Shown: positions 16,318 through 26,035, counted from the first letter of the stretch. The stretch: 33,845 nt of DNA from an uncultured Erysipelotrichaceae bacterium (GCA_902778125.1 CACYWH010000020.1:1-33845); one strand, 5' to 3'. Program-made: numbers and translations. The notes: generated from the letters alone by a model not told the origin.

Positions 16318-17190
16318 ATGGAAAAAGAAAAGGGAAAAACTGCTAAAATTTTAGCGGATGTAATTGGAAAACGTAATGATGTTAATACTGTAAAAGAACT
16401 TGCTACTATTTTATTTTCAAATAATGATGCATTAGATGAAAAAACAAGTGCAGAATATGTACTTGCTCTTAATGCTGTTAAAAAGTTTTATCAAGATTGT
16501 GGTTATAATAATCCTCTAATAAATTTACAATATAGTTTGGCTATAAATAAAATTGATAGAGGATTGAGTGAAGCTATTGCTAAAGATGATATTATTACTA
16601 GATATGTAGCGGTTTTAAAATTAATTGGTTCTGGATTACTTAGTGGAAAAAAATTAACAAGAAATAATTGCTATATTGATAGCTTTTATTGCTATGGAAT
16701 TGATGCTTTACTTGGTAATTGTTGCTGTAGACATCAATTGTCTTTAATTAATGATATTATTTCTAAAAGTACTGATACTGTAAGATTAGGAGTTGGCCCT
16801 GAAGAAAACGGCCCAGCAAATCATTGCGTTTTAGCCGCTTATGATGGATACTTGGATAAATATTTATTTTTAGATTCTATTAGAGCATTTTCATATAATC
16901 CTAATCCTGATAATCCTTTTGAATTAATTAAACCAAATGGTAATAAAAAATATATTAAAGCAAATTGTAGTTATTCATATTTTCCTGAATTTCGTAACGT
17001 GGAAGAGATGAAATCCTTCTTTGATAACATTAAGAGTTATAATTTAACAAAAGAAGAATGTGAAGAACTTAAATATAAAATAACTTTTGCAAGTAAAGTT
17101 TTAATGCCACTAATGGAAGAACTTTTACATGATATTGGTAAAAGTGTTGAAAAAGAGAGAGAATTTACTAAAATCTTACTATTAAGGTAA
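16318..17190 (+). CDS. Unknown protein with a possible transglutaminase/papain-like Cys-His-Asp pattern
   Basis: I do not recognise this soluble protein of about 290 residues as a named family. The N-terminal half is helical. The middle contains GNCCCRHQLSLINDI, then PANHCVLAAYDGYLDKYLFLDS. The order Cys at a helix start, His at a strand start and Asp about 15 residues on is that of transglutaminase-like cysteine enzymes. It has no signal peptide or membrane helix. I prefer ATG 16318 after AAAGGGGAA, but GTG 16312 in the same frame is possible. It has its own promoter and its terminator overlaps the 3' end, so it is transcribed alone, between bofA and a large secreted protein gene. The enzymatic call is inference. 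Confidence 0.75.
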   Translation: MEKEKGKTAKILADVIGKRNDVNTVKELATILFSNNDALDEKTSAEYVLALNAVKKFYQDCGYNNPLINLQYSLAINKIDRGLSEAIAKDDIITRYVAVLKLIGSGLLSGKKLTRNNCYIDSFYCYGIDALLGNCCCRHQLSLINDIISKSTDTVRLGVGPEENGPANHCVLAAYDGYLDKYLFLDSIRAFSYNPNPDNPFELIKPNGNKKYIKANCSYSYFPEFRNVEEMKSFFDNIKSYNLTKEECEELKYKITFASKVLMPLMEELLHDIGKSVEKEREFTKILLLR

Positions 17191-17198
17191 GATTTTTT
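17171..17198 (+). terminator. Terminator overlapping the end of the transglutaminase-like gene
   Basis: Arms AAATCTTAC (17171-17179) and GTAAGATTT (17187-17195) surround a 7-nt loop. A T run follows. The stop codon lies within the 3' arm. Confidence 0.85.
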
Positions 17199-17219
17199 TA
17201 TTAAAAGTATAAAAATTTA

Positions 17220-17248
17220 TTGCCTAAAAATTTCTGTTATAGTATAAT
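17220..17248 (+). promoter_or_regulatory. SigA-type promoter of the VWA repeat protein gene
   Basis: TTGCCT at 17220-17225 and TATAAT at 17243-17248 are separated by 17 nt, about 40 nt before the start codon. Confidence 0.65.
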
Positions 17249-17289
17249 TGTCTTAAGATAGAAATGATATGAAAATAGGAGGAATTTAT

Positions 17290-20200
17290 ATGCTTAATAA
17301 GAAAAGACTTATAGTATTTGTAGTGTTTATCTTATTTATATTTTTTATGATGACATTTGCAAGTGCTCCATCTGAAACAGTAAGGGTAATTACAAGAAAA
17401 GTTGTATTTACTGATGGTTACAATAGTAGAGATATTGCTACTTATAATATTGAAGTAGGAAAAGGAGTGGAAGCACCACTAGCACCAACTCATGATGGTA
17501 TGGTTTTTGCTGGATGGTACGATTACTATGACAATAAGGTAAAAGTTGAATCATTTGATGAAATATTAAATGATACACATGTTGTTGCCTTATATGGAAG
17601 TGACTTGAATCGTAATGGAATATTAGATGATGATGAAGAACATTTCTTAGTAAGGTTTATTCATGGAATTACTAATGATGTTTTAAAAGAAGAACGTGTA
17701 TTAGTGGGTCTTAATGCAACAGCTCCAGAATCACCAAGTGCTGATGGATATAATTTTGTTGGATGGGATAGAGATTATACAAATGTTCAATCTAATTTAA
17801 CTGTTAATTCTAATTTTAATGCTATTAGAAATAACACAAACGATAATATAACTTATTATAGAGTAACATTTGTTGATGGTGAAACTAATCAAACAATTAG
17901 AACATATAGTGTTAGAGAAGGATATAGCGCAAGTACACCAAATGCACCTAGACACGAAGGAAAAGTATTTGATCATTGGGAAGGTACATGGACTAATGTT
18001 AGAAGAAATCAAACTGTAACAGCTATTTATGCAAACGATGTAAACAATAATAATCAAAATGATGCAACAGAAAGACGTTATAGAGTAGAATTCTCAAGTA
18101 CTGGAGAAGGAAAACTAAATGGAACATTAGTATATACAAATATATTATCTGGTTTAACATTTGAACAAGCTAATATTGTAATTCCTGAAACTGAACCAAA
18201 AAATGAATATTACAAGTTTAATGGTTGGGAACCAACAGTAAATACTACAGTAACTGGCAATGCTTCATATGTTGGAGAATTTGTACCAATTAATGATAAT
18301 TTTGGACCAGATGGTGGTAAAGACGGAATTGCTGATGAAGAACAAACATATAAATTAACTATTAAATATATATTTGATGATAATAAGAATACAAAAGAAG
18401 ATGATGTTTATACAAGAGATTATAACTCTAGAAATTATGATATAGATGTTGAAAACGTTGAACATTATACACCAGATAGAACTAAAGTTAGTGGTGTTAT
18501 TACTAGTGATAATAAACTAGAAAAAGTAGAAATTGTTAAATATACAAGAAATAAATACGTAGTAACATTTGTTGATGGTGAGGATGATAGCAAAGTTGCT
18601 GAAGAAACTGTTGCTAGTGGAGAAAATGCTTCATTGCCAGAAGCAAAGACACATCAATATAGATTATTTGATCATTGGGAAGGCACATGGACAAATGTAA
18701 CTCAAAATGAAACGGTAACAGCAAAATATGTTGACGATAGAAATGAAGATGGTATTGATGATAATGCTGATGGTCAAAAATTGACAGTTAAGTTCTTTAA
18801 TGAGGGTACACTTGTTAAAACTGAAACAGTATTAAAAGGAATGGATGCAACTGCTCCTACTGAAGAAATGACAAAAGAATCTGACGATGAATTTACATAT
18901 AAATTTGTTGGATGGGATAAAGAATTTACAAATGTTCAAGCAAACTTAGAAGTTAATGCTAAATATGAAAGTAATAAGAAAGAATATTTATTGACAGTAA
19001 CTTATAAATATGATGATGGAAGTGAAGCAGCAATTACTCATACTGAAACTGTTGCTAATGGAAGTACATATAGTGTTGATAGTCCAAAAGCAAATAAAGA
19101 TGGATATCATCCACAAACTACAAATGTAAATGGAGTAATGCCAAAAGAAAATCTAACAATAAATGTGCTTTACGAAGCAAATACTGATAACGGATATAAA
19201 GTTAGTCATTATATTGAAAAATTAGATGGTAATTTTGAACTTAAAGAAACAGAAAATAAAACAGATGGAGTTACTGGAGCAACAGTAACAGCAGTAGCTA
19301 AAACATATGAAGGATTTACATTGGATGAGAGTGTTACTGGAACAGTTAAGGTAGCTACTATAGTCGCTGGAACAGATATAGAATTAAAGTTATTCTACAA
19401 GAGAAATACAAATACATTAACAGTTGTATATAAATATGAAAATAATGAACATGCAGCCACAAGAGAAACATATACATTGAAATATGAAGAATCATATGAA
19501 TATGTAACACCTGAAGTTGCAGGATATACAGCTGATAAAGCAAAATTAAATGGAACTATGGGTAATAGTGATATGACAGTAGAAGTAACATATACTGCTA
19601 AAAACACTATGCCATACAAAGTAGAACATTATAAACAAAATTTAGATGGAACATATCCAACTGAAGCAAGTGAAACAGAAAATAAAACAGATGGAGTTAC
19701 TGATACAACAGTAACAGCAGTAGCTAAAACATATGAAGGATTTACATTAGATGAAACAGTAGAAGGAACATTAAAATCAACAATATTAACAACAAATAAT
19801 GAAGTTGTATTAAAGTTATTCTATAAGAGAAATGATGTTAAATATAGCGTAAAAGTATTCTATGATAATGTGCTAAAATCAACTACAGAACATAGTGGTA
19901 TGTATGGAGAAACAATTTCTTCAAGTACTCATGTTGATGTTCCAGAAGGTATGAAATTAGATAGTGAAAAGACTACACAATCTATTACACTTCCAGAAGA
20001 AACTGAGTTAAGCATTTATTATTTAAGTACTAACGTATTATTAGATGTTAAAACTGATATATCAACACCAAGAAATCCTGTTGAATATGATGATGAAATA
20101 ATTTATACATTTACTATTAAAAACATCGGTGATGGTAGTGGTGATGTAGTTGTTAAGGATTTAGGATTATTAGAGGCCTTACATCCAACTAAGGAGGGCG

Positions 20201-21402
20201 ATAAGCCATTAGTTAGTGTAGAATCTAGTGAAGTTAAAGTAGATGGAACATTATCAACAAAATATAATGGAACTGATATTTTAACTAGCGATGGATTAAC
20301 AATAAATAATATTGATCCAAATCAAACAATAGTCGTAAAATTAGTAGTTAAAGTTAAAGCAAATGCAGGAGAAACAATTGTTAGTAAAGTTGAAACAAAA
20401 GTAGGAGAAACAACTAAAACTGAAAATTCTCAAGAATTATTGGTAGAAAAAACAATTTCATTAGTTCAAAAGACTGAAACTAAGATTGGTGCAAATATTG
20501 CAATAGTATTAGATGAATCTGGTAGTATGGGTTATGATAATAATAATCGTCGCATTAAAAAATTCATTTATGCAAAAGAAGCTACTAAATCATTTATAGA
20601 TAAAGTATTTACAAAGACAAGTAATTCAAGTGGTTCAACAGTATCTGTGTTCACATTTGGTACTAAGAGTTGTGGATGGTTCGATACTGGTTGTATAGAT
20701 AATGATTATAAGTTAAATCCTAAAAGCTTAGGTACAGCCACTGATTATGACAGTGCTTCAACTCTTAAAAATCAGGTTAAATATTTAGGAGATTATCCTT
20801 ATGATAGTGGTACACCATATTTCTTAGGACTTAAGAGTGCTTATGAATCATTATATGGTACTGATGGAAATGGTGGACTTGCTAAAGAATATCCAACAAA
20901 TAAAAATGTTGTAATATTCTTAAGTGATGGTGCTCCAGATGATACTGATGATGCTGCATTAAGAGCAGATTATATTAGTAAACTTAGTGACAAAGATACA
21001 ATTGTTTACACAATTGGATATGATGTAGCTATAAATAGTGAAGCATATAATATGTTAGTTACAGTATCTGGTTCTGCTGATAACACTTATTTATCAGGTG
21101 TAAATGATTTAATGGAAATATTTGATCAAATTAATACTGATATCCAGGATAAAAAGGAACCAATTCAAACTGAAGAGGGTGTTGCTGAAATAGGCAATGA
21201 AATATATGCAGATAGCAAACATACAATTAAATTTATAATAAATAAAGGTAAAGAAAATGCAGCAACTAAAGAATACGAAAGTATACCAGCGGCTAAAGCA
21301 TCAGAATATCTAGTTGAAGATAATGATGGATTCCATGTTAATGCTTCAAAATTTGAACCTGGTGATACAATAGAATTTATTTATTACAAATCAGTTAATT
21401 AA
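17290..21402 (+). CDS. Giant secreted protein: InlB-like, MucBP-like and von Willebrand A domains
   Basis: This 1370-residue protein has a signal peptide or anchor at residues 6-26 (MTFASA end). ATG 17290 is chosen because AGGAGGA at 17277-17283 lies 6 nt upstream; the in-frame ATG at 17269 precedes that site. The first half alternates InlB-like beta units (GYNFVGWD, FDHWEGTW) with acidic linkers such as DLNRNGILDDDEE that look calcium-binding. Next come MucBP-like units (YKVSHYIEKLDG and YKVEHYKQNLDG forms), a DUF11-like beta domain, and a VWA domain from about residue 1068 with the MIDAS start DESGS and FLSDGAPDD. A short beta segment ends the protein, with no LPXTG or membrane helix. It has its own promoter and terminator. 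A role in adhesion or ligand binding is inferred. Confidence 0.88.
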   Translation: MLNKKRLIVFVVFILFIFFMMTFASAPSETVRVITRKVVFTDGYNSRDIATYNIEVGKGVEAPLAPTHDGMVFAGWYDYYDNKVKVESFDEILNDTHVVALYGSDLNRNGILDDDEEHFLVRFIHGITNDVLKEERVLVGLNATAPESPSADGYNFVGWDRDYTNVQSNLTVNSNFNAIRNNTNDNITYYRVTFVDGETNQTIRTYSVREGYSASTPNAPRHEGKVFDHWEGTWTNVRRNQTVTAIYANDVNNNNQNDATERRYRVEFSSTGEGKLNGTLVYTNILSGLTFEQANIVIPETEPKNEYYKFNGWEPTVNTTVTGNASYVGEFVPINDNFGPDGGKDGIADEEQTYKLTIKYIFDDNKNTKEDDVYTRDYNSRNYDIDVENVEHYTPDRTKVSGVITSDNKLEKVEIVKYTRNKYVVTFVDGEDDSKVAEETVASGENASLPEAKTHQYRLFDHWEGTWTNVTQNETVTAKYVDDRNEDGIDDNADGQKLTVKFFNEGTLVKTETVLKGMDATAPTEEMTKESDDEFTYKFVGWDKEFTNVQANLEVNAKYESNKKEYLLTVTYKYDDGSEAAITHTETVANGSTYSVDSPKANKDGYHPQTTNVNGVMPKENLTINVLYEANTDNGYKVSHYIEKLDGNFELKETENKTDGVTGATVTAVAKTYEGFTLDESVTGTVKVATIVAGTDIELKLFYKRNTNTLTVVYKYENNEHAATRETYTLKYEESYEYVTPEVAGYTADKAKLNGTMGNSDMTVEVTYTAKNTMPYKVEHYKQNLDGTYPTEASETENKTDGVTDTTVTAVAKTYEGFTLDETVEGTLKSTILTTNNEVVLKLFYKRNDVKYSVKVFYDNVLKSTTEHSGMYGETISSSTHVDVPEGMKLDSEKTTQSITLPEETELSIYYLSTNVLLDVKTDISTPRNPVEYDDEIIYTFTIKNIGDGSGDVVVKDLGLLEALHPTKEGDKPLVSVESSEVKVDGTLSTKYNGTDILTSDGLTINNIDPNQTIVVKLVVKVKANAGETIVSKVETKVGETTKTENSQELLVEKTISLVQKTETKIGANIAIVLDESGSMGYDNNNRRIKKFIYAKEATKSFIDKVFTKTSNSSGSTVSVFTFGTKSCGWFDTGCIDNDYKLNPKSLGTATDYDSASTLKNQVKYLGDYPYDSGTPYFLGLKSAYESLYGTDGNGGLAKEYPTNKNVVIFLSDGAPDDTDDAALRADYISKLSDKDTIVYTIGYDVAINSEAYNMLVTVSGSADNTYLSGVNDLMEIFDQINTDIQDKKEPIQTEEGVAEIGNEIYADSKHTIKFIINKGKENAATKEYESIPAAKASEYLVEDNDGFHVNASKFEPGDTIEFIYYKSVN
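19246..19755 (+). repeat. Pair of 84-bp near-identical direct repeats in the VWA protein gene
   Basis: Bases 19246-19329 recur at 19672-19755, an offset of 426 bp (142 codons, in frame). Both encode the ETENKTDGVT...AVAKTYEGFTLDE core of MucBP-like units. They differ at only a few bases, suggesting recent duplication or gene conversion. Confidence 0.75.
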
Positions 21403-21428
21403 AGAAAGTAGAAATACTTTCTTTTTTT
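21401..21428 (+). terminator. Terminator of the VWA repeat protein gene
   Basis: Arms AAAGAAAGTA (21401-21410) and TACTTTCTTT (21415-21424) enclose a GAAA loop and are followed by a T run. Confidence 0.88.
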
Positions 21429-21447
21429 ATTTATAAATAATCTTCGT

Positions 21448-21476
21448 TTGACTTGCTGTATCAAATGTGATATAAT
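21448..21476 (+). promoter_or_regulatory. SigA-type promoter of the possible PBECR-like gene
   Basis: TTGACT at 21448-21453 and TATAAT at 21471-21476 are separated by 17 nt. This is among the strongest promoters in the window. Confidence 0.82.
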
Positions 21477-21511
21477 ATAACACGTTATTAAGAGTAATAG
21501 GGGGTATTATT

Positions 21512-22384
21512 ATGATTAGTAGAAAAGAGTTACAATTTGTTAATAAGAAAGTTGGAAATATACCATATCCTGGTGATGAATATGCTGAAGCAGTTATGGC
21601 TGAATTAAAAGAAGCATATAATCTATATAATTCTCAATATAATGGTAAATCTTATAGTATGATTTTAAGTGATGGTCAGGAATTTCAATTTTCTATTATG
21701 GATAAAAACTTATGTCATATGCTTGGAATAAGTACTAAACAATTATTCAATAATGAAGCCGCAATGTCAGTAGCAAGTAATGTACTTGGTATAAACGGAT
21801 ATACACCAACATATGAAATATTACAAAAAATAATAGATAATTCTGATGCTATTATTGATAATGAAAGAAAAGAAGGAACTTTTAAACTATTAAACTTTTA
21901 TAAGATTATGGTTAAAAGTGCAATCTTTAAAAAGATGAGTACATTTAAAGATTTTGATTTTGGATTTATTAATTTTGATAAAGATAAATTTAATAATAAT
22001 ATATCTTATAGTACTTATTCACCAAATTCTACGAAATATATATTTATGCCTAGTGAAGAAGTATTGATACCATACTTTATGGTTGGATTTGTACAAGATA
22101 ACAATTCTGAATTTCATGTTCCTGAAACAGTTATTGCTCCAGAAGATTATTATAAATTCTTTATAGATCAAGAATTAGTGTTACCATTACAAGTATTAAT
22201 TGATGATAATCAAAACTTTACTAAATGGGTTGCCTCACCTCAAGAAAAATTAAAATTATTATCTAGATATAAAAATATTATTTCTAAATATAATACTCGT
22301 TCTAAAATAAATATATATAATGATTATGAGACAGTATTAACTGAACTTGCTTCAAAAGGAAATTCAAAACGTTTAACTATGTAA
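21512..22384 (+). CDS. Unknown cytosolic protein, possibly PBECR-type nuclease-like
   Basis: This 290-residue protein has no signal peptide or membrane helix. The segment from about residue 40 to 75 (YNGKSYSMILSDGQEFQFS followed by NLCHMLGISTKQL) recalls the strand-plus-HxxGI pattern of PBECR4 domains, a barnase/EndoU/RelE-like nuclease group often tied to phages and toxins. I recall that pattern only loosely, so the match is tentative. The rest alternates helices and strands without known motifs. The gene has a strong promoter, an AGGGGG site and its own terminator, so it is expressed singly. No antitoxin-like partner is adjacent. Confidence 0.72.
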   Translation: MISRKELQFVNKKVGNIPYPGDEYAEAVMAELKEAYNLYNSQYNGKSYSMILSDGQEFQFSIMDKNLCHMLGISTKQLFNNEAAMSVASNVLGINGYTPTYEILQKIIDNSDAIIDNERKEGTFKLLNFYKIMVKSAIFKKMSTFKDFDFGFINFDKDKFNNNISYSTYSPNSTKYIFMPSEEVLIPYFMVGFVQDNNSEFHVPETVIAPEDYYKFFIDQELVLPLQVLIDDNQNFTKWVASPQEKLKLLSRYKNIISKYNTRSKINIYNDYETVLTELASKGNSKRLTM

Positions 22385-22410
22385 AATGGGATTAAAAATC
22401 TCATTTTTTT
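22383..22410 (+). terminator. Terminator after the possible PBECR-like gene
   Basis: Arms AAAATGGGATT (22383-22393) and AATCTCATTTT (22397-22407) pair with one G-T wobble. A T run follows. Confidence 0.8.
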
Positions 22411-22450
22411 AATTTATTATGTTATCATATATATGGTAGGAGTATATTGT

Positions 22451-23296
22451 ATGATTAGAGTTATTATTTTGTTAACATTGTCATTGTTGCCTGGTTTTGT
22501 ATTAGCAGTATACTTATATAATAAGGATAAGGAAAAAGAGCCTATTGGTTTACTAATAAAGCTGTTTTTTGGTGGAATACTATCTTGTTTAATGGTAATA
22601 TTAGTTAATTCTTTATTAAGTTTTTTACCTATATTTACTGATGATATAGAAAATCTTAATATTTTAGAGCTTCTAATAAATGTATTTGTAGGAATTGCAT
22701 TTGTTGAAGAATTTTGTAAATGGATAATAGTACATAAATTTTCATATAATCATGAAGAATTTGATGAATTTTATGATATGATTATTTATTCTTCATTTGT
22801 TTCATTAGGATTTGCTTGTTTTGAAAATATATTTTATGTATTTGAAGGTGGTATTTCTACTGGAATTGTTAGAGCTGTTTTAGCTGTTCCTGGCCATGTC
22901 TGTGACGCTATATTTATGGGATATTATTTAGGACTTGCTAAAATAGCAGATTTAGCTGGTAATAAAAAAGTAAAAAATAAAAATATGATATTAAGTATTT
23001 TAATACCTATGACTTTTCATGGAATATATGATTTCTGTTTGATGTCAAATAGTTGGATATTATTTATTGTATTTATAATATTTATTATTGCTTTATATAT
23101 AGCATCTGTAAAAAAGGTTAGAAAAATATCTTCGATTGAAGAAAAAATAGTAAAAAGGCTAGATCGTTGTTCAAATTGTGGTGCTAAGGTATATGACTTA
23201 TATTGTACGCATTGTGGTACTCCAGTAAATAAAGATATACAAGTTGAAAAGGCAAAATTTATTTTCTTTGAAATAAATGAAAATAATAATAATTAG
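22451..23296 (+). CDS. PrsW-family intramembrane protease with C-terminal zinc ribbon
   Basis: This 281-residue multi-helix membrane protein carries the PrsW pattern: EPIGLLIKLFFGG, VEEFCKW (paired Glu), GFACFENIFYVF, VPGHVCDAIFMGYYLGLAK and TFHGIYDF. PrsW is a membrane glutamic-type protease that makes the first cut in anti-sigma factor RsiW in Bacillus. The C-terminal tail adds a zinc ribbon of two CxxC pairs (CSNCG and CTHCG, about residues 244-262). I set the start at ATG 22451 because TAGGAG at 22437-22442 lies 8 nt away; an upstream in-frame ATG (22433) precedes that site. No sigma/anti-sigma pair is visible in the window, so its substrate is unknown. Confidence 0.87.
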   Translation: MIRVIILLTLSLLPGFVLAVYLYNKDKEKEPIGLLIKLFFGGILSCLMVILVNSLLSFLPIFTDDIENLNILELLINVFVGIAFVEEFCKWIIVHKFSYNHEEFDEFYDMIIYSSFVSLGFACFENIFYVFEGGISTGIVRAVLAVPGHVCDAIFMGYYLGLAKIADLAGNKKVKNKNMILSILIPMTFHGIYDFCLMSNSWILFIVFIIFIIALYIASVKKVRKISSIEEKIVKRLDRCSNCGAKVYDLYCTHCGTPVNKDIQVEKAKFIFFEINENNNN

Positions 23297-23301
23297 AATA
23301 T

Positions 23302-23310
23302 TATGGTATA
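23302..23310 (+). promoter_or_regulatory. Extended -10 promoter before the small membrane protein/uvrB pair
   Basis: TGGTATAAT fits an extended -10 (TGnTATAAT) just after the PrsW-like stop codon. No -35 is needed for this class. Confidence 0.5.
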
Positions 23311-23337
23311 ATAAATTTCATTTGAAAGGGAAAAAAT

Positions 23338-23769
23338 ATGGAAAATAATAAATTTGAATCAATAATTGCAATTATAATGTTTATTTTAAGTATAGTAATA
23401 ACGATATGTTTATGTAGTGATGGGATTCAACGTATGTCATTTATGAAAGCTGGTAAAAAAGCCACTGTAGTAGAAGTGACTACTGATAACATAAAAGTTG
23501 CATATGGAAATAATTATGGTGACCCAACAATATATGAACTTAAAAGATATAAAATATTAAATTTACAAACCGGTGATACTATATATATTAAAATTAATGA
23601 TAAAAATAAAGCTATATATTATTTCCCTCCTTTTAAACTTTTTAATAATGATAAAGAAAAGTGGATAATTATGTTTGCATCTGCAATTATATTATTTATA
23701 TTGGGAATAATAGAAACAGTAAAAAATGAGAAAAGAGTAAAAAACAGATATAATTCAAAAAGGACGTGA
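23338..23769 (+). CDS. Membrane protein with DUF3592-like layout, unknown function
   Basis: This 143-residue protein has a membrane helix at about 8-28, a beta-rich external segment (about 40-100) and a second helix near 105-125, then a basic tail. This helix / beta domain / helix layout resembles DUF3592-type proteins, but I see no diagnostic motif. GAAAGGGA lies upstream of the ATG. It ends in TGA four bases before the uvrB ATG, and an extended -10 promoter precedes it, so uvrB is probably transcribed from the same promoter. A role in repair should not be assumed from this linkage. Confidence 0.8.
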   Translation: MENNKFESIIAIIMFILSIVITICLCSDGIQRMSFMKAGKKATVVEVTTDNIKVAYGNNYGDPTIYELKRYKILNLQTGDTIYIKINDKNKAIYYFPPFKLFNNDKEKWIIMFASAIILFILGIIETVKNEKRVKNRYNSKRT

Positions 23770-23773
23770 TAGT

Positions 23774-25723
23774 ATGTTTAAACTTGTTAGTAAATATTCT
23801 CCTAATGGAGATCAACCACAAGCAATAGATGAACTTGTAAAAGGCATTAATGAAGGTAAAAAAGATCAAGTATTACTTGGAGCAACAGGAACTGGTAAAA
23901 CGTTTACAATGGCTAATGTAATAGCAAGGGTAAATAAACCAACATTGATTTTAGCACACAATAAAACTTTAGCAGGTCAATTGTATGCTGAATTTAAAGA
24001 ATTGTTTCCAGAAAATAAGGTGGAATATTTTGTATCTTATTATGATTATTATCAACCTGAAGCTTATGTTCCTTCAAAAGATTTGTATATAGAAAAAGAT
24101 TCATCTATAAATGATGAAATAGATGAACTAAGACATGCTGCATGTTCAGCAATAATAAATAGAGAAGATACGATAATAGTATCAAGTGTCTCATGTATAT
24201 ATAATATTGGTGAAAAAGAAGAATATATAAATAAAATGCTTAATTTAAGTGTTGGAGATAATATTGATAGAGACTTAATACTTGAAAAATTAATAGGCAT
24301 GCAATATGAAAGAAATGAACTTGATTTCAAGCGTGGTACCTTTAGAGTAAAAGGTGATACTATTGAGTTAATTCCAATCGGAGAAAAGAAAAGTGGAATA
24401 AGAATAGAAATGTTTGGAGATGAAATAGATAAAATAAGTCTATTTGATCCATTAACCGGAAAAATTAATACAAGTGTAAGAACAATTAGTATATTTCCAG
24501 CAAGTTTGTTTGTAACAAGTGATGAAAAGTTATTAGAAGCAATTAATAGAATTGAAAAAGAGTTAAATGAAAGACTAGAAGTTTTACATAGTGAAGGTAA
24601 ACTTTTAGAAGAGCAAAGACTTAAAGAAAGAACAATGTATGATTTAGAAATGCTTAAAGAAACTGGATTTTGTCATGGTATTGAAAATTATAGTAGACAT
24701 TTATCGTTAAGAGATGAAGGACAAACACCAACAACATTAATTGATTTTTTTCCTAAAGATTTTTTACTTATTATTGACGAAAGCCATGTTACATTACCAC
24801 AAGTTAGAGGTATGTATAATGGTGATCATATGCGTAAACAGACTCTTGTAGATTATGGATTTAGATTACCTTCTGCAATGGATAATAGGCCACTTAAATT
24901 TGATGAATTTAGAAGTAAATTAAATCAAACTATATATGTATCTGCAACACCTGGAGATTATGAACTTTCTTTAACTGATAAACCTGTTGAACAGATTATT
25001 AGACCTACAGGGCTTTTGGATCCAACAATTGAAGTTAGAAGTACAAAGAATCAAATAGATGATATTGTAGAAGAAATAAATAAACGCATTGAAGCTAACG
25101 AAAGGGTTTTAATAACTACATTAACAATTCGTATGAGCGAAGAGTTAACATCTTATTTGAAAGAACTCGGATATAAAGTAACTTATTTACATAATGAAAT
25201 TAAAACTTTAGAGCGATTAAATATCATCCGTAATTTAAGACTTGGTAAAATAGATGTTATTGTAGGGATAAATTTATTACGTGAAGGAATAGATATACCA
25301 GAAGTATCTTTGATATGTATAATGGATGCTGATAAACAAGGATTCTTAAGAAGTGATAGAAGTTTAATTCAAACAATAGGTAGAGCAGCAAGAAATGAAC
25401 ATGGAAAAGTAATAATGTATGCAGACTATGTTAGTGAAGCAATGCAAATAGCAATTGATGAAACCAATAGACGTAGAAGCATCCAGGAAAAATATAATAA
25501 AGAACATAATATAATACCAAAAACTATTATTAAAAGTATTTCTGATGCTATTACAAATGAAGTTGAAGAAGAAAAGATTGAAAAGAAAGAGTATTCTAAG
25601 AAAGAATTAAATAATATGATAGTTAGACTAGAAACTGAAATGAAAGAAGCAGCTTCAAGACTAGATTTTGAAAGAGCAACTGAACTTAGGGATATTATAT
25701 TTGAATTAAAAGATTTAAATTAG
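23774..25723 (+). CDS. uvrB: Excinuclease ABC subunit B
   Basis: This 649-residue protein is of normal UvrB length. Walker A GATGTGKT is at 36-43, the beta-hairpin region [10 protein letters not shown] follows, the Walker B/DESH box is near 335-338 with [14 protein letters not shown], and helicase motifs V/VI include [16 protein letters not shown] and [11 protein letters not shown]-terminal UVR domain ([15 protein letters not shown]) binds UvrC. UvrB verifies DNA damage in nucleotide excision repair with UvrA and UvrC. The gene starts 4 nt after a small membrane-protein gene (AAGGA site within that gene's end). uvrA, often downstream, is not in this window. Confidence 0.98.
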   Translation: MFKLVSKYSPNGDQPQAIDELVKGINEGKKDQVLLGATGTGKTFTMANVIARVNKPTLILAHNKTLAGQLYAEFKELFPENKVEYFVSYYDYYQPEAYVPSKDLYIEKDSSINDEIDELRHAACSAIINREDTIIVSSVSCIYNIGEKEEYINKMLNLSVGDNIDRDLILEKLIGMQYERNELDFKRGTFRVKGDTIELIPIGEKKSGIRIEMFGDEIDKISLFDPLTGKINTSVRTISIFPASLFVTSDEKLLEAINRIEKELNERLEVLHSEGKLLEEQRLKERTMYDLEMLKETGFCHGIENYSRHLSLRDEGQTPTTLIDFFPKDFLLIIDESHVTLPQVRGMYNGDHMRKQTLVDYGFRLPSAMDNRPLKFDEFRSKLNQTIYVSATPGDYELSLTDKPVEQIIRPTGLLDPTIEVRSTKNQIDDIVEEINKRIEANERVLITTLTIRMSEELTSYLKELGYKVTYLHNEIKTLERLNIIRNLRLGKIDVIVGINLLREGIDIPEVSLICIMDADKQGFLRSDRSLIQTIGRAARNEHGKVIMYADYVSEAMQIAIDETNRRRSIQEKYNKEHNIIPKTIIKSISDAITNEVEEEKIEKKEYSKKELNNMIVRLETEMKEAASRLDFERATELRDIIFELKDLN

Positions 25724-25740
25724 AGTTTAAATCTTTTTTA
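25708..25740 (+). terminator. Terminator after uvrB
   Basis: Arms AAAAGATTTAAA (25708-25719) and TTTAAATCTTTT (25726-25737) flank a 6-nt loop. The stem includes the last uvrB codons. Confidence 0.82.
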
Positions 25741-25773
25741 ATTTATGATATATTTATAATAAGGAAGTAGGAT

Positions 25774-25977
25774 ATGAAAAAGAGGAAAAATAATACTAAT
25801 TATTGGTTATTGTGGCTTTTTTTTGCTTTAGGATATTTTTTTGGCTTTTGCTTAGTCGGAATATTTTTATATCCTATTATTAAATTTGATCAAAAGTATT
25901 TAGAAGATGCTATGAAAACTGGTATGGTAAGTGGATTTATAGTATGTATAGTTTTAATAATATTATTATCTATGTAA
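25774..25977 (+). CDS. Small two-helix membrane protein, unknown function
   Basis: This 67-residue protein has a basic N-terminus (MKKRKNN) and two membrane helices (about 12-34 and 48-66) separated by a short acidic loop. It is not recognised. AAGGAAGTAGG precedes the ATG and a TATAAT lies at 25755-25760, without a clear -35. It lies between the uvrB terminator and another small unknown gene. Confidence 0.65.
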   Translation: MKKRKNNTNYWLLWLFFALGYFFGFCLVGIFLYPIIKFDQKYLEDAMKTGMVSGFIVCIVLIILLSM

Positions 25978-26035
25978 CAATTTTTTATTTGTAATTTTTT
26001 ATTTATTAGTATATTATAATGTTAAGAGGTGTACT

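Noticed and set aside
17797..18057. Minus-strand open frame inside the VWA protein gene
   Set aside because: It is antisense to a continuous, domain-rich coding frame and has no promoter or ribosome site.
4618..23769. Mycoplasma-type code (TGA read as Trp)
   Set aside because: Trp is TGG throughout, and TGA ends genes at expected family lengths, for example gerAC at 4618 with its ATGA overlap.
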